The notes under the pieces: generated by a model | Database searches by the model: none | What the model saw: only the letters and a program-made list of their open reading frames with translations | Told to the model about the DNA's origin: nothing | Made by a program: the position numbers and the translations under genes | Shown: piece after piece, positions 1 to 12,344 of the stretch | How the letters are laid out: the number at the start of each line of letters is the position of its first letter | Numbering within the stretch: position 1 is the stretch's first letter | From: Prunella strophiata | Lineage: Eukaryota; Chordata; Aves; Passeriformes; Prunellidae | Assembly (NCBI GenBank): GCA_036583965.1 | Contig: JAZBQD010000027.1 | Location: 5,164,187-5,228,186, forward strand | DNA: 64,000 nt | Direction of reading: 5' to 3'

Positions 1-706
1 TCAAAACTAAGAAAAAGTGCCTGGCAAAATGAGAGAGGGCAGACTCGATAAGTGATCATGAGCAATGATTTTAAGAAAATAATGAGGCCTTATAACATTG
101 ATTAACAAAACTCAGGAAAAAACATCACATTGAAGTGCTCTCTTCAGAGCACTTCAAGATAAAACCTTGATGCAAAATGCACCAAAATCTTATAGCAACA
201 TAATATTCTTAATTAGCAGGCATCCTACCTAAAGCTTCCAAAATTATCTACTTGTCGTTTTTTGGTATGAAACAAAACTACAAAATTTACTGTTTTGAGA
301 TGTCAACTAAACAAATAATCAACATCCTGCTTAGAGTAATCTTTATGTAAAACACTAGTTTGGTTAACAATTTGGCTGATAAAGCTCCCCCTTAAAAATA
401 GGAAATGTAAAACTGTTCCAAATGTAAAAGATGTATTTTTTACCCAGACAATGAAAATTATAAAAAGTTGATATAAAACATGAGACAGTAAATTATCTTG
501 CATTTAGTACTTTTTATGATTCAGTATGTGCTTTGTGTACAATAAATTCTGTATTTTGTTCACCTACAGAACAGGTTTTATGAACAACCAAAATCTTCAA
601 CCTTACACTCTGCAGCCTGTGAAACTTCCCTTTAAAGTCTCAGCCTGATTCTTTGAACTGCTTAGTGGTAGGAAAGAAGTGTCATTTTTAGCTCAAGAAT
701 TGGTAC

Positions 707-3419
707 CTAGACAGGGCCTCTTTGGTGAGGTGTTCCAGCAGCTCATGTTCATCTCCAAGTTTACAGCAGGAGAGATCCAAACACGTCAGCTCCCGGAAAG
801 ACTTAATTTCTTCAAGCTTTTCAGAGATAACCAGGTATCTGCAAAGCCAAAAAAGAGAAAAAAAAAAAAGCCCTCAGTGCTCAGGCATGTAAGGAGGTGT
901 CTACATCCCCAAGTGTCATAAGCACAATGCACTCTTTCTGGTTAAGTACCTATGTGAAAATTGACAGAAATTACCCAGCTGCACTAAGTACCTCTTTATG
1001 TGCAGCTGGCACACAACATGTCTGAATTCCCAGTCTTCTCCTCAGATCACTGACATGGTTTTGCTTTGATGCAAAATATTGGACTGACAAGACTTCAACT
1101 TGCAAATATTGCTATTAGGAGCTTCTTTACAGATTATTGCTGTATTATTTCAGAATAATGCAAAATATTCCAGTTTATTGTAAGCCAGCTTCACAAACTG
1201 CTCTTCCTCAGTGTCTAGGAAGACAAAACCAACTTTCATCCAGGTTTAAAATCCACCTCAACATGGATTTTAAACAGGACAGGATAGCTAATCAGTGGCA
1301 AAATTTTACTTTTTATATATGTCAATAAAATGCTTGACTAGGGGTAGAAGTCCAGGAGTGGCCAGAGCTGTGGCTACACCCTGGGCAGCAGTTACTCAGT
1401 GGGTTTTTTTTTTTGTAGCTGTGCTGGTTCCCTGGTCTGATTCACTCAGCAGCCACGCAAACATCTGTGCTGGAGCCTTTCAGTGGGAGGCTCAGAGATG
1501 GGAACAAACCACTGAAGAATGGCAGGCATGAGTATGCAGTAATGAGCACGTAGCCCTCAATGCCTCCCCTGCAGTCACCTCTTGCTGTCCCTGTGGCAAG
1601 ACAAGCTCCAAATTCACTGATCTCTCCTGAATTTACCTCCTATTCCCCATGGCAAGGCACACCCTGAGGTCAGCATCTTCACTGTATAAACTGGGAGGTG
1701 ATTATTGATTTGATCCCTCCAGGATCACCTCTTTGTCCACGCAAATAAGAGGACCTTAATATCCTCCCAGTGCAATTTTACCCATCCAACCACCCCACTC
1801 ACACCCTTTGCCTGTGCAATTTGGCTCTGCAAAAAGCACAACATACAGTCAGAGCACAAGCTAGTTCTTGAGAGAGATTATTAGCTGTGGAGGGGTTCTG
1901 GAGAGTGGGCTCTTTTAGAAATAAAATTCATCAGAAAATGCCTTAATGCCTTACTTCTGGATTTCAAAGACTTGATACTTAACTCAGCTTTCTGTAATGG
2001 CAAAAGATGCCAGAAGTAGCTTAATTTCTAAATAAGCTCATAAAATTATCTGTGCTAGAGATAAAAAGGGAGTAGGTTTAAAGGATAAAACAAAGGATAA
2101 TTGACTTCTACTCAAACATTCCTACTGTGCTCAGAACACCCTTGGCACTTCAGATGAATATGCCAGTACTTTGATTTTAAACTGGATAAACCATCCCTTT
2201 TTCAAGTGTAGAGATGGAAGAGAAGGGTTCTATTACTGAGAAAGACTTCAGTAGGAGCAAGGCTTTAAAAACATAATCCAGTTTTAAACTTGGCAAGATT
2301 CTTTCAGTTATAGATGTGGGCATTGAGAAGATGGAAAACCTAGTGCTGGACTGTAATCAGACCTTGTTAAAGTACAGTCAATATGGGGGTGGCAACAACA
2401 ATAAATTAAGGTAAAACCTGCCTGATTTTCAAAGCCTGCAACTTACCCACAAGTCTGTATCTTCTTCTGAGCCTCCAAAATGAGACATGACAGGCAAGCT
2501 TGAAGTTAGTAAACCCAAACAATTTGCAAGGGTGTATTTTATCTGTACAGTCAGCTAAGTGTGTTGAAAAGCTTTTAAACAGCAGTTACAGAAACATCCC
2601 ATGAAATGCCTGAGAAGGCACTAAGCACACAGATTTCCACAGAAGTGCTGATTATTATTGTTAAAAATAGTTGCAGGTTTAATCCTCCACATAAGATCCC
2701 CTGTTGGTTAAAAGAGATGTAGCCTGTTACCTCTGTTATGATTTGTATCTTAAAATGAAACCTACAGCTGCACTTGTAGGAAAGGGATGGGACAAAAGGC
2801 AGCAAGCACAAGAATCAGATAAGGCTCAGGGCATTTCATTAAAATTAGGTGGTGTTATAAGCCCAAAATGTATTTTTATTTAATTTAATTTAGGGGAAGC
2901 TTGAAGTGTGCTAGCAGAAGACAAGATTTGTTAGGGACACACTTACCTGTTCCGCAAGCACAGTGAGCACAGCACCAAACTGCCATAGGCTTCAGTGAAC
3001 TTCTGCAGAGCCCTCAGTCCTGTCACTGGCTCTGTGAACTTTTGTCTTGCTTCTGCTGCTGAAAAGAGCTTTTCAGCAATCTGCTCTGGGAAACCAATCA
3101 GCGAGTCAATGTGATCTACATTGTCAGAAATGTAACCCAGCACCAGGCTGAAGAGGGACTTGGCCGAGTAGCGGAGGTTCCCCTCCTTGGTGTACGTGAA
3201 GATGAAATGATCAGTCCTCTGCCTCCTTGCCCTATCATCCTCCCTGTTCATGCAAAGCTCCACTGAAAAAGTTCTGGAAAACAGACTGAAAGGTCTTGCT
3301 TTGGGAGTGACATTCTGTACGCCGCCTGCACCCCGATTTACCACGTGCAGCTTCCCATTTTCACGCACGTATATTGGCCCAGTATCCAAATGGCTCTCTG
3401 AGTGGAGACAGTACGACAT
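707..3419 (-). CDS. LRRC42: LRRC42, leucine-rich repeat-containing protein 42 (5' part, two coding exons)
   Basis: Two coding exons are visible: 3419-2947 (with ATG; the exon begins at 3434 after a TTTTTGCAG acceptor) and 838-707. The first opens with MSYCLHSESHLDTGPIYVRE and carries the family blocks FSVELCMNRE, DHFIFTYTKEGNLRYSAKS and SDNVDHIDSLIGFPEQIAEK. The second reads YLVISEKLEEIKSFREL followed by LTCLDLSCCKLGDEHEL, the first leucine-rich repeat. The junction phase agrees: AG at 2947 joins A at 838 to give Arg-Tyr, and exon 838-707 ends in phase 2 at a GT donor. Later exons with the remaining repeats lie off the left edge, so the gene is truncated by the window. A noncoding first exon probably ends at 4300 (GGCAG then GTAGG on the minus strand). 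The biochemical role of the protein is poorly defined; it is an LRR scaffold-type protein. Identity rests on remembered family sequence and on synteny. Confidence 0.93.
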
Positions 3420-4299
3420 TCCCCTCGACCAGCTCTGCAAAAACAAGTCACAGACAGGTGAAGAACAGCCACAGAGGAAAACATGACCCAGCGAAGCCCC
3501 CAAAGCTGGCAGCTCCCCTTAGAGCCCTGAGCATGGCCACGTAGCAGGGAGGGCAGGCTGTGTGGAGCAGGGGTGTGAGCTGCCTGCCACCAAACCCCGC
3601 ACCCCATCCGAGTGGGAACTGGACCCCGGGCTGGCTGAGAGGCCCGGGATGGATCCCAGGCCCGGGATGGAGACAGGGGCAGCGGGAGAGGGGCTGGGGT
3701 TGAGTGGGAAGTGCCCCCACAACCAGGCCTGGCTCTGCTGCAGGCAGGAGCAGGAGAAGGAGGAGGAGGAGGAGGGCACATGTCTGACTGCAGCTGGGCA
3801 ATGGAGCCTGCTGGAGCCTCCCTCCCTGGCAGGGTGGGCATCTCCCGGTGCCCCTTCCCCAGCCGGTGCCGGGGGTCCTGGCGGGGGGCAGGAGAGCCCA
3901 GAGCTGCCACGGCGAGGGGTAGGGCAGGGACGGGACGGGATTCTCTCTGCTCCCGGCCTGCGGGGCTGGCGATCGGCTCCTGCGGGGCTGGAGATCGGGC
4001 CCTGCCCGAGGGGGGCCGGGGGGGATTAGGAAGGGATGGGGAGGCGGGTGCGAAGGGATCGGGTCCAACCCGGAGAGGGGTCGGGGCTACGCTGGGAAGG
4101 GTCTGTGAAAGAATCGGGCTGTGCCCGGGGGTGAGCGCGCCGAGAGCGGGCACAGCCCCGAGGGGTGCCAGGGGAAGGGGCACCAGGGGAGGGCCACAAG
4201 GGAAGGGCACAAGGGCAGGGGGCACAGGGTGAAGGGTCCCCGCCCGGGCAGGGAGACCAGAATCCCGCTCGCTCCTCGATCCCCCCGGCCCCCACCTAC

Positions 4300-4550
4300 C
4301 TGCCCCGGGAGGGGCCGCGCCGTCAGCCGGGCCGGGGCTCGGCGCTCCCGCCGCCCGTCCCGCAGCGCCCGCGGGCGGCGGGCGGGGCCGCGCGGGGGGC
4401 GGCGCGGCGCGGAGCGGGGCACGGCGGGAGCGGCGGGTCCCGCCCGGCCTCCCCCGCCCCGCCCGCGGCGAGCCCGGGCTCCCGCACCGGCAGCGGCCGT
4501 GGGGCGGGAGCTGCCGCCGTTGCCCGGGAGCGGCAGCCCCGCGGTGCGCG
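4300..4550. promoter_or_regulatory. Bidirectional CpG-island promoter of LRRC42 (minus) and HSPB11 (plus)
   Basis: The block from about 3.9 to 4.86 kb is strongly GC- and CpG-rich compared with the AT-rich flanks. The HSPB11 ATG is at 4551 on the plus strand, and a likely noncoding LRRC42 exon ends at 4300 on the minus strand, so the two transcripts should start back to back within about 250 bp. I see no TATA box, which is usual for CpG-island promoters. The exact start sites cannot be placed from sequence alone. Confidence 0.7.
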
Positions 4551-6776
4551 ATGAGAGCCGCCGACTGGTGCCGGAGCTCGGCGGGGGCCGCCCTGGTCCT
4601 GGCCACGTCCAGCGATGCCGAGCACCCCGCCGAGAGCGTGGCGGACGGGTGAGGGCCGGGCGGGGGCGCGGGCGGCGGGAGCGGCTCCTCCCGCAGGAGC
4701 CCGGCGGGGCTGGCCCGGGCTCGGCCCTTCGCCCTCACGCTGGAGGCGCCGCGGCCGGAGGCGCTCGGGGCCCGCCGCCATTGCGCGCTCCTGTGGGGCC
4801 GCCCCGGTACAGAGCCCGCACGGCGAGCTGTGAGCACCTCCGGAGAGCTGCCCCGTCCTCGTACAGGGCACTGCTGAAAGTACCCCAAACAAAAATGCCT
4901 CCCTCCGTTCCCTTATCCCCTCTTTCCCCTCCTCCTTTTCATCCCTGTCCTTGCCTTCTTCACCGTCCCCCTGTTTTTCCACCCCTTCCTTTTCAACCCA
5001 TCTTCTTTTCCTCTCCGCTTTCCCCCTACCTTTCCCCTACATATTTTTCTGTGATAAATTTCATTCAAGATGGTTATAGATGGAAAGCTGCAGTTGAGGG
5101 TTTTGTCCTATTCTCTCTACAGAAGTTCCAAAACATTTTGGACGACGACAGGCATGTTCCCACAGGAACTGATTATTGGTTTTCCCAAATGTGTAAAAAT
5201 CAGCAAAGTCGCCATCCAGTGTTATTTGGGTAAGACTTTGTGTCTTGCAGTAGGTAATATGTGCTATATTAAAATGTGTGTCTGTGCCTTAATAAAAGTT
5301 CCCACAGTAGTGTCATTGTGTGTAGCCACTTTTAAGAGATTCATAAACATTTAACTTCACAGTAAAGATTTAATTTTGCATAAAGATTCATTTTCACAAA
5401 GCAATCGTCCTTCATATCCACAATCCCCATAGCTTAGAGAAAAAATAAATTAGTTAATACCCTGAAAGTGTTTGTGGTTGTAAAGTGATGGAATAAATAT
5501 CAGTATCAGTAAAGAATCAGAACTTCTGTTGATATTTTGAATTGATACATGTTTTAGTGCGGACCTTAAGGATTGAAAGAAGCACATCTAAAGACCCCGT
5601 GGGTTTTGAACAGTGTGTTGAAAAAGGTAAGACTGAGTTTGTGGGGTTTTTTGGGAGTAATGTTGGTCTTTTTCAGTGAATCCCTGTAACCCCTCATCTG
5701 TTTGTTGAGTACAGTGTGGGGTGATGATTATTTATTAGCCATTAATGTAACAGTCATGTTTAAGTGAATTTTGTTAACACTGCTGGTCTCTGCAGCAGTT
5801 TGGAGAGTAAAATGCTGTATAAGGGCTAAAAGCACTACTTGTGCACTTCATGTTCCAAAAATTAAAAACAGGCTTACATAGTATAATAGAGTGCCATTTC
5901 CTGCATTGTTTGGCTTGGGGATTGGCTTTTTTTAGTGCCTCTTGGGTGACTTTTTTTAACACTGTAATGAGTGGGATATATATACACACACACTGGGATA
6001 TTGCAAAAAAGTATTCTCTTAAATCACCTGTAAAAATAAAGAAGAACAATGTCTATATGCAGTGTAAATTCATTGTCGTTAAACTCACTTGAACTCTGAG
6101 TCCAGGGAAAACTTCACTGCATTGCACGTTATTCTTCATTATTTACCTTAAAATATGTTTTCTAGATTTGCAGCACAGAGAAGGACAGCTGCAAATGGAA
6201 GAATTTCCAGTGAGTATTTACAGTGTACATCACTAGTGGTTCATGAAACGGGATGTCTGGACTAAGTGGGGAGAAACCATAAAAAAAACAAACATGTCTT
6301 TATTTACAATTACTGCTCAGTTGGTGTTAAAGAGAGGAGTTTGTAGATTGTACACATGTAGATTGTGTGAAATTGCACTTCCCAGCTGCTCCTCTGTAGA
6401 TTGTGCTATGAAGTTGCACCTGCCTAGTGTTCCTAACGAGGTGCAAGGGCCCTTTCCAGAACTGTGGAAATCTTCCCTCCTTCAGTTGCTGCCTTTAAGG
6501 CTGCAGAATTCAGGAGGTGATGGGATTTTTTTTAACTTGATTTATGTGCAGTTCAAAAACAGACACTGAAACATCCAGATCCTTGTGCTTAACAAACTTC
6601 TGCTAATGTGGTTTGGTGGTTTTGTTGCTACAGATAATGCAATAACATTCTTTTTGTTCCTCCTGCAGCTTCCTGAGTTCCAGGCCACTTACTTGCGTTT
6701 CATCATCAAATCTGCCTTTGATCATTTTGTGTCAGTGCACCGGGTGATGGCAGAGGGCACAGCAGAGAACACTTGA
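4551..6776 (+). CDS. HSPB11: HSPB11 / IFT25, intraflagellar transport complex B subunit
   Basis: Five coding exons: 4551-4648, 5123-5229, 5558-5626, 6166-6209 and 6669-6776 (TGA). Lengths and phases join without conflict to 142 codons including stop (141 aa; human protein 144 aa). Diagnostic blocks are SKTFWTTTGMFPQELIIGF (exon 2), RIERSTSKDPVGFEQ (exon 3), EGQLQMEEFP (exon 4) and TYLRFIIKSAFDHFVSVH (exon 5). The family folds as a small galactose-binding-like jelly roll. It pairs with IFT27 in the IFT-B train and supports ciliary export of Hedgehog and BBSome cargo; the small-heat-shock name is historical. A polyadenylation signal ATTAAA lies at 6874-6879. The gene shares its promoter with LRRC42 and converges on DIO1. 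Start choice: the only ATG giving the family N-terminus (SSxxxxLATSSDxxHP). Confidence 0.95.
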
Positions 6777-6934
6777 GCCCAGCTTAAATTTGGGCCTCCC
6801 CTTTATTTTTTTTAATAAGGAAGTTACATTTTGATAGCTGCACTGCAGAGAATGTTTATTATTAGAACCTTATATTAAAGTGGTTTTTGAAGGTATGGAT
6901 GTGGTGTGTATTCCCTGCTGGTTTAATGTATGGA

Positions 6935-7012
6935 ATAGAATAGGAGAATATGGAATCATTTAGGTTGGAAAACACTTTTAAGATCATCAAGTCCAACCAC
7001 AACACAGTGCTG
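6935..7012 (-). mobile_element. CR1 LINE 3'-end fragment (inverted)
   Basis: The plus strand carries the common avian repeat phrase ATTTAGGTTGGAAAACAC, then AAGATCATCAAGTCCAACC, preceded by repeated GAATA-like short units. This is the inverted 3' tail of a CR1 retrotransposon. It is about 75 bp, truncated at its 5' side as most CR1 copies are, and lies just beyond the HSPB11 polyadenylation signal. Confidence 0.7.
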
Positions 7013-7428
7013 TTGTTATTTGTAATAACAGCTTTCTAATTTTGTTACCTAAACTGTCAGCCTAGAATACCTGAGCATAACTGAGTCCATTTAAGGTAGC
7101 ATATTTATATCAGGCTTACATAATACATTAATTAAAACTCAATTTCCTGTAAAATGTTTCTCTTGCACTCTGAGTTAAATAGAAAAAAAAGTGTGAGCTA
7201 CTTAAGTGGGATGTATTACTTCCTACTGTCAAACAAGTCCTTCAAATGTCCTTAAATTGGTAACTTTCTGATCAGCTCAAACTCAGAGATTATTAGAATG
7301 AATATAAATGTCTGCTAATGCTTAGAAGTAACCTGGGGGAAAGAGGCAGGGCAGGAAGGGAAATAATCTGAAGCCAAATGAATTGCTTTGATGGACTTTT
7401 AATAATTGTAGATCAATCCCTTGTTTCT

Positions 7429-7495
7429 ATAAATATTTTCGAGAATCAGGTCACAGCCGCCAGTGCTTTAGGCTGGGACCATCATAACAAATACT
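7429..7495 (-). promoter_or_regulatory. SECIS element in the DIO1 3'UTR
   Basis: On the minus strand, ATGA (7485-7482) and TGAT (7448-7445) form the non-canonical quartet. Between them GGTCCCAGCC (7480-7471) pairs with GGCTGTGACC (7458-7449) at nine of ten positions. The apical loop (7470-7459) begins TAAAG, supplying the conserved adenosines. A lower helix is possible between TATTT on one side and AAATA on the other. The element lies about 450 bases past the DIO1 stop, as expected. It recruits SBP2 and EFSEC so that the in-frame TGA is read as selenocysteine. Confidence 0.85.
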
Positions 7496-7934
7496 CATGG
7501 AAACAGATGTTGATAGAGATTGTCTTGCTCAGAAGCCTCCTGAAGTCAGTGAAAGGGAACATTTTATATATCCAAGTGCAATGTGTATAATAATGTGAAA
7601 CCAGTTGCTTTGCATGCTAGTGGACTCTTGCAAATGTCACCACCCTGAAGTTTATCCTGCAGGATATTCCTTACAAGTGTAAATGTTGGTATCCAGAGCT
7701 CAATGGACCCAGCTGCCCACATTACTGCATGTGGTATAAGAGTAGTAAGTTACTACAGAACAGAACTTGGTGTTGTAGGGATGACACCTGAAAGCTTCTA
7801 GACAAACATAATGAACCTCATTCCAGATGCTCCTTACATGCATATACAACATTCTTCTTTTCTTCTTGTCTCTATGGCTGTTTTTAAATTCTGTTTCTGT
7901 TCCTTAGGCTTAGGTCTGTGACAAATTATTTTTT

Positions 7935-10900
7935 TTACTTCTTTATCCAAATAGTTTTTGCTTTGAAGTCCTCTTCTTTTTCTATTTCAGTTTTTTCCAG
8001 GATTGCACGTATTTCCTGGGGGTGGTAATTCCAAGGCCCCACTCCTCCCTGCAAAGGCAATAAAATGACACAGTGATGCTCAAGCAGACAGAGCAGAAAT
8101 CCTTCAGAGCACAGCAGCTACACCAGAACTGTGGGCAGGTGTGCCTTGGGCTCCCTTTCCACTGGAGCCACCCTGGGAGATGGTAATGCACTGGTTACAC
8201 CCTGCTGTGTCACTGGGACAGAGCCAATGTCTGGATCCTGGAGGTGGGAGGTGTTCCTGGATTTCACAGCTTAGATGTACCTTGGGTTACCAGTGAGCCA
8301 AAAGATAAATATTTGAGCAAGACTGAGGTGTACATCAAATATGTACATTATAAAGGCCCAGACTGGTTTTGCTACATTTTCATTTCTCTCCACATTCACG
8401 GTGCATTGTGAAATGTTTAGCTCTCAAACAGAATGAAACACTGACTGTTAAATGTGAAGCAGTCTCAAGTTACCTTGAAATTTAAAAATCACTGTACACT
8501 GTGCTGATTGCTGCTGATATTTTTTACCTTGTAGATGACCTTCCCTCCTTGGAGCATGTAGAGTCGCTCTGGCAGTGCAGCATATTTTGAGCTGCTCAGG
8601 TTTCTCCATAGTGTCTAAAACCACTGGACACAGAGGGTGACTTTTCTGAAGAATTTGTGCTGCAATTTTTCGATCTTCAAGGCTTCTGTGATTTTTAATA
8701 ACAACATTGTTTTTAAAAGCCCATCCATCTAAAACAAAAGAGGAAGGGATTTAGCAGTGAAGGTTTGGAGTAGGTGCAAGGGTGGACATGTACTTTGTGT
8801 CATATCCCAAAACTAGGTTAAAAGAATCTTGCAGTTTATTCCTAACATCAAAACTTACCATGAAATGAAAGCCCCTCTCAAATTATAGCAGCACTAAAGC
8901 TTTCTAATAAGTGGTCCCAAAGTCTGGGGTTTTTTCCCTCATCAAACTATTTTCTTCTTGCCCTGAATTCAGAAACATTTGATGGATTTTAGCTGAAATT
9001 TTCCCACATAGATCGACCCTAGGAAGACACCAGATGGGGAACATGTATTCTATTTGGGTAAGGTTTGTCAGTGTTGTTAATTTTGCTTGATTGTACTCAT
9101 TAAGCCTATAAACCAAAATTACAGGTCTGTGAGAAGCGAAATGTGAGCCAGGGCATGCCTTTGTTTTTCAGAACTATGCAAACAAACATTTGCACACAAC
9201 TCTTCCCAGTAAAGTAGAAACTAGTAAAAGGGTTTGATGACTGACTTAGTCATTATCTGATTCTCAGTTGCTGAAAATGACATATTGCTAGAAAACTATA
9301 AATGTTAGGTTTTAGAAAAACATCTAATCCTGGGCAAAACCAGTGCCAATGTGTTACTTAGAATCCAGTGTAGCTAAACAAGTGTTTGTTTGCTTGCTAG
9401 ATTTTTCATATTGGAGTCTGCATCCTGTTCTTGGAAAATATTAAAAACAAATTATTTTTTTTCTGTTAACACATAACATTGTACACTTCACTTAACTTTT
9501 GTTCTATGAAATGTCTTTTCTTCCTCTTTCCAAAAGGAGCTGTACTAACATTGAGAGGCAATTGTTAAAAGATACAACTGTGTCCTTCACATGAGTAATT
9601 CAGTGTAAAGTCAGAAGTGTAAATAGAATCTTAGGAGAATTAGGGACACAAACTGGTGCCAAGATGTGGTGTTGCCACTTGATTTGAAGATTTCTGTCCT
9701 GTTTGCAGCCCCCTGCTTTGCTAGCCCACTTTTTTTTTCCCTAAAGGCAGTGACAGATTTGAAGCTGTGGTTGGCATCACTGTAGGTGTTTGTACTGTAC
9801 CTACTGCGTGAGCTTCCTCAATGTAGATGATAAGGAAATCTGCTATTGAGCTGAAATCTTTGATGAGCTCGTTGAACTCATCAAATTTTAGCATAAATGA
9901 AGGTCAGGTGCAGCTTCCAAAGTTCAGGATTAAAGGTCGGTTATCTGGAGGAAATAAAAAAAAAGAAGTTTTATGGTTAAGCGAAGGGACAAAGGACAGA
10001 ATTGAATACACTGAACTCAGCCTCTGGTGCAGGGATTCCTGGACCACACTAAGTGACTTCATAAACTTCTTCTAGGTCAGTAAAATCAGCAGCAGAACCT
10101 CTGCATCCCTGCAAAGCAGGCATAGAGGTGTTTTTCCTAGCCTGGCTCTATCTGTGCTGCATCCAGCAAGGAGTTTACCTGAGAGAACCCTGCCCAGTAC
10201 AGGCAGGAGGTGCCCTGCAGTCACACAGCTTCTCTCTTCCTCACCACAAGAGCCAATTTGCAAGTTACCAGCATTTTTGGGATATGATGGTACTGATCCA
10301 AAACGGGCATCTCAGCCTCCCTGAGATCCTTATTATGGAGCAACTCCAAAAATACTAAACATGGCCTTCTGCAAGGTTATCCAGGGACAGTGGTTCAGGA
10401 GTGGGCATTGAGGACAGAGTCCCAGTGCTTTTTCATGTCCAGATTTTTTTAGATCTGTGTCAGTTCAAGCTGAGCTGAGGGGAAACTGCAGACTTTTCAG
10501 TCATGCATCACAGGCTTTCATGCTTTCAATGTATTTCTGCAATTTCCTGTCCAAACAGGACTCTGGTTATATATTATTATTAAACTAACCTTACACTGGC
10601 AAAAGTATCTGCTGTTGCTTACAAATTAACACAGTATTTTGTTTGTGTTGGCATCTGTTTGCAAGGCCTTGATTTAAGAGAGCCTGTAGGATTTTTAAGC
10701 ACCTCTTTTAGTCTGGTTATGCTGAATTCCATTAAATTTGTCCAAGACCTTTCTGGCATGGCTTAACTTAAAAGCTGCTGCTAACATAGATCCACATCCT
10801 AAAGAATTAAATAACAGTGGTACCTTCCTGTAGATACTGTGTATCTCTTCAAATGTGCAGCCCATTTTCTACATAAATATCTATAGATAATTAGGGATGC

Positions 10901-11796
10901 AGAGTGAGAGAAGGATGTAATCCCTCCCGTGGGGATGGAGGCTGCAGCTTAATGATTAATTCCACGTTCTGCCGAGATCTCAGTGGGAGGCAGCGGACAA
11001 AGTACAAAGCAGCTACTTCTGCTTTATTCCCAGCCACTTTAGATCTGGAAAAACCCACTGTGTGCTTTCTAGGCTTTAGGCTAGCTAAGGGAGCTGGTGT
11101 GGAATTTTCTGTATGGACAGGGAACGACAGCCAGCACTCAGGAATCATTGCACGCGGTTCAGTTCTGGGCCTTCTCTCCCCGAAACAAATCATTGCCTTG
11201 GCTTTCAGCAAAAAGTGTTTCCAGGTAGAGCCAGCTCTTGCAAAAGCTCAGTGGTGTGAAGGGATAGCATAGACAGGGTGATAAATGCAGATTATTTTTG
11301 AAAATTAAGAAGCAGCTGGAGTAAATGTGCTGCATCTTCTCCAGCAGGTGAGTGCTGGTGGTCTGCACATGATGCCAGGTGCCAGCTGCCTGTCCCTGCT
11401 CCCTCAGCAGCATCTCCTCATTTATGCTCTCAGCAATTACTGAAATTACTGACTCAATCACTGACCTTTCATGAAATCCAGGAGGTGACAAACTTCCCCG
11501 CCGAGGGTCACCACCTGTGTGTTGGGAGCAGGCTGTCCCTCGTAGGCTTCATCCTCCAGCCTCTTCCACTTCACCTTCAGCACAAACCGCAAATACTTGA
11601 AGCTGAAAAAAGTCGGGCCCCAGTTTTCATAGCTGAACTTGGGATTCCTGTTCATTCTGCTCTTTTCACCCATCTTTAGGATGTATCTCTTCATGGCATT
11701 GGGGAACAGTATCATCAGTGTTTTGCCCACAACAACAGACAGAGTGACCTGCAGCAGGATCAGGATTTTCTGTAGGAATACCCTGATGCCCGACAT
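7935..11796 (-). CDS. DIO1: DIO1, type I iodothyronine deiodinase (selenoprotein); frameshift in exon 3 of this assembly
   Basis: Four coding exons: 11796-11466 (ATG, good A/G -3 context), 9944-9801, 8728-8528 and 8048-7935 (TAA). Exon 1 encodes the N-terminal membrane anchor ([20 protein letters not shown]) and [15 protein letters not shown]. Exon 2 encodes [20 protein letters not shown]; the Sec codon TGA is at 9906-9904, codon 124. It also has the conserved IIYIEEAHA, whose His is important in the family. Exon 3 encodes [13 protein letters not shown] and later [19 protein letters not shown]; exon 4 starts [17 protein letters not shown]. The enzyme is a membrane-anchored thioredoxin-fold protein that removes iodine from T4 to give T3. 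Exon 3 measures 201 bp where phase requires 200: one extra A in a run of three (8601-8603) breaks the frame between DTME and LSSSKYAAL. As written the frame would end near 7982 and lose the C-terminal third. All other parts, including the SECIS, are intact, so an assembly error or a polymorphism is as likely as true loss. Confidence 0.93.
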
Positions 11797-12344
11797 CGTG
11801 GTGGAGAGGTCCTGGCTGCTTGTGATGGGAGCACAATGCAGGGCAAAGGTAGAGGGTGAGGGGGAGGGAAAACATTCACGTGTTTGAGTTTCTGCCTTGC
11901 CTTGCACACTGTCCTCTCCCTGCACTTCAGCCCCTGTGTGAGCAGGGATCCTGCCACCAGTGCTCCCTCCAGGCATCAAGTGCAGCCAGGGTGGGCGTGT
12001 GGGGCTCACTGCAGAGCTGAGAGGCTTATCCACAAATGTGGTCTGTGCTTTACAAATGAGGGCAGCTGGATCAGGGCATTCTCCCTGAATCCCAGGGGTA
12101 AAGACTAAGGTGCTGATGCTTGAGGCCTTGGGGTGATGCAGATGCTGTGCAAACAGTGCCCTGTTCTTTCTACTCTGGGGCTCTGCTGCACTCCAGGGTT
12201 TGGCATTTTTGAGGCTGAAGGATTAAAAAAAATAAAATCTATATATATACTCCAGTATATATAATATCCAGCTGGTCCCCAGCACAGGAAGGACATGGAT
12301 CTGTTGGAGTAAGACCTCAAGAGGCCACCAAGATCAGAGACATC

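Noticed and set aside
3338..5233. Long GC-rich open frames on both strands around the LRRC42/HSPB11 promoter
   Set aside because: They are a CpG-island artefact: low stop-codon density, Pro/Arg/Gly/Ala-rich products, with the real exons of LRRC42 and HSPB11 in other frames.
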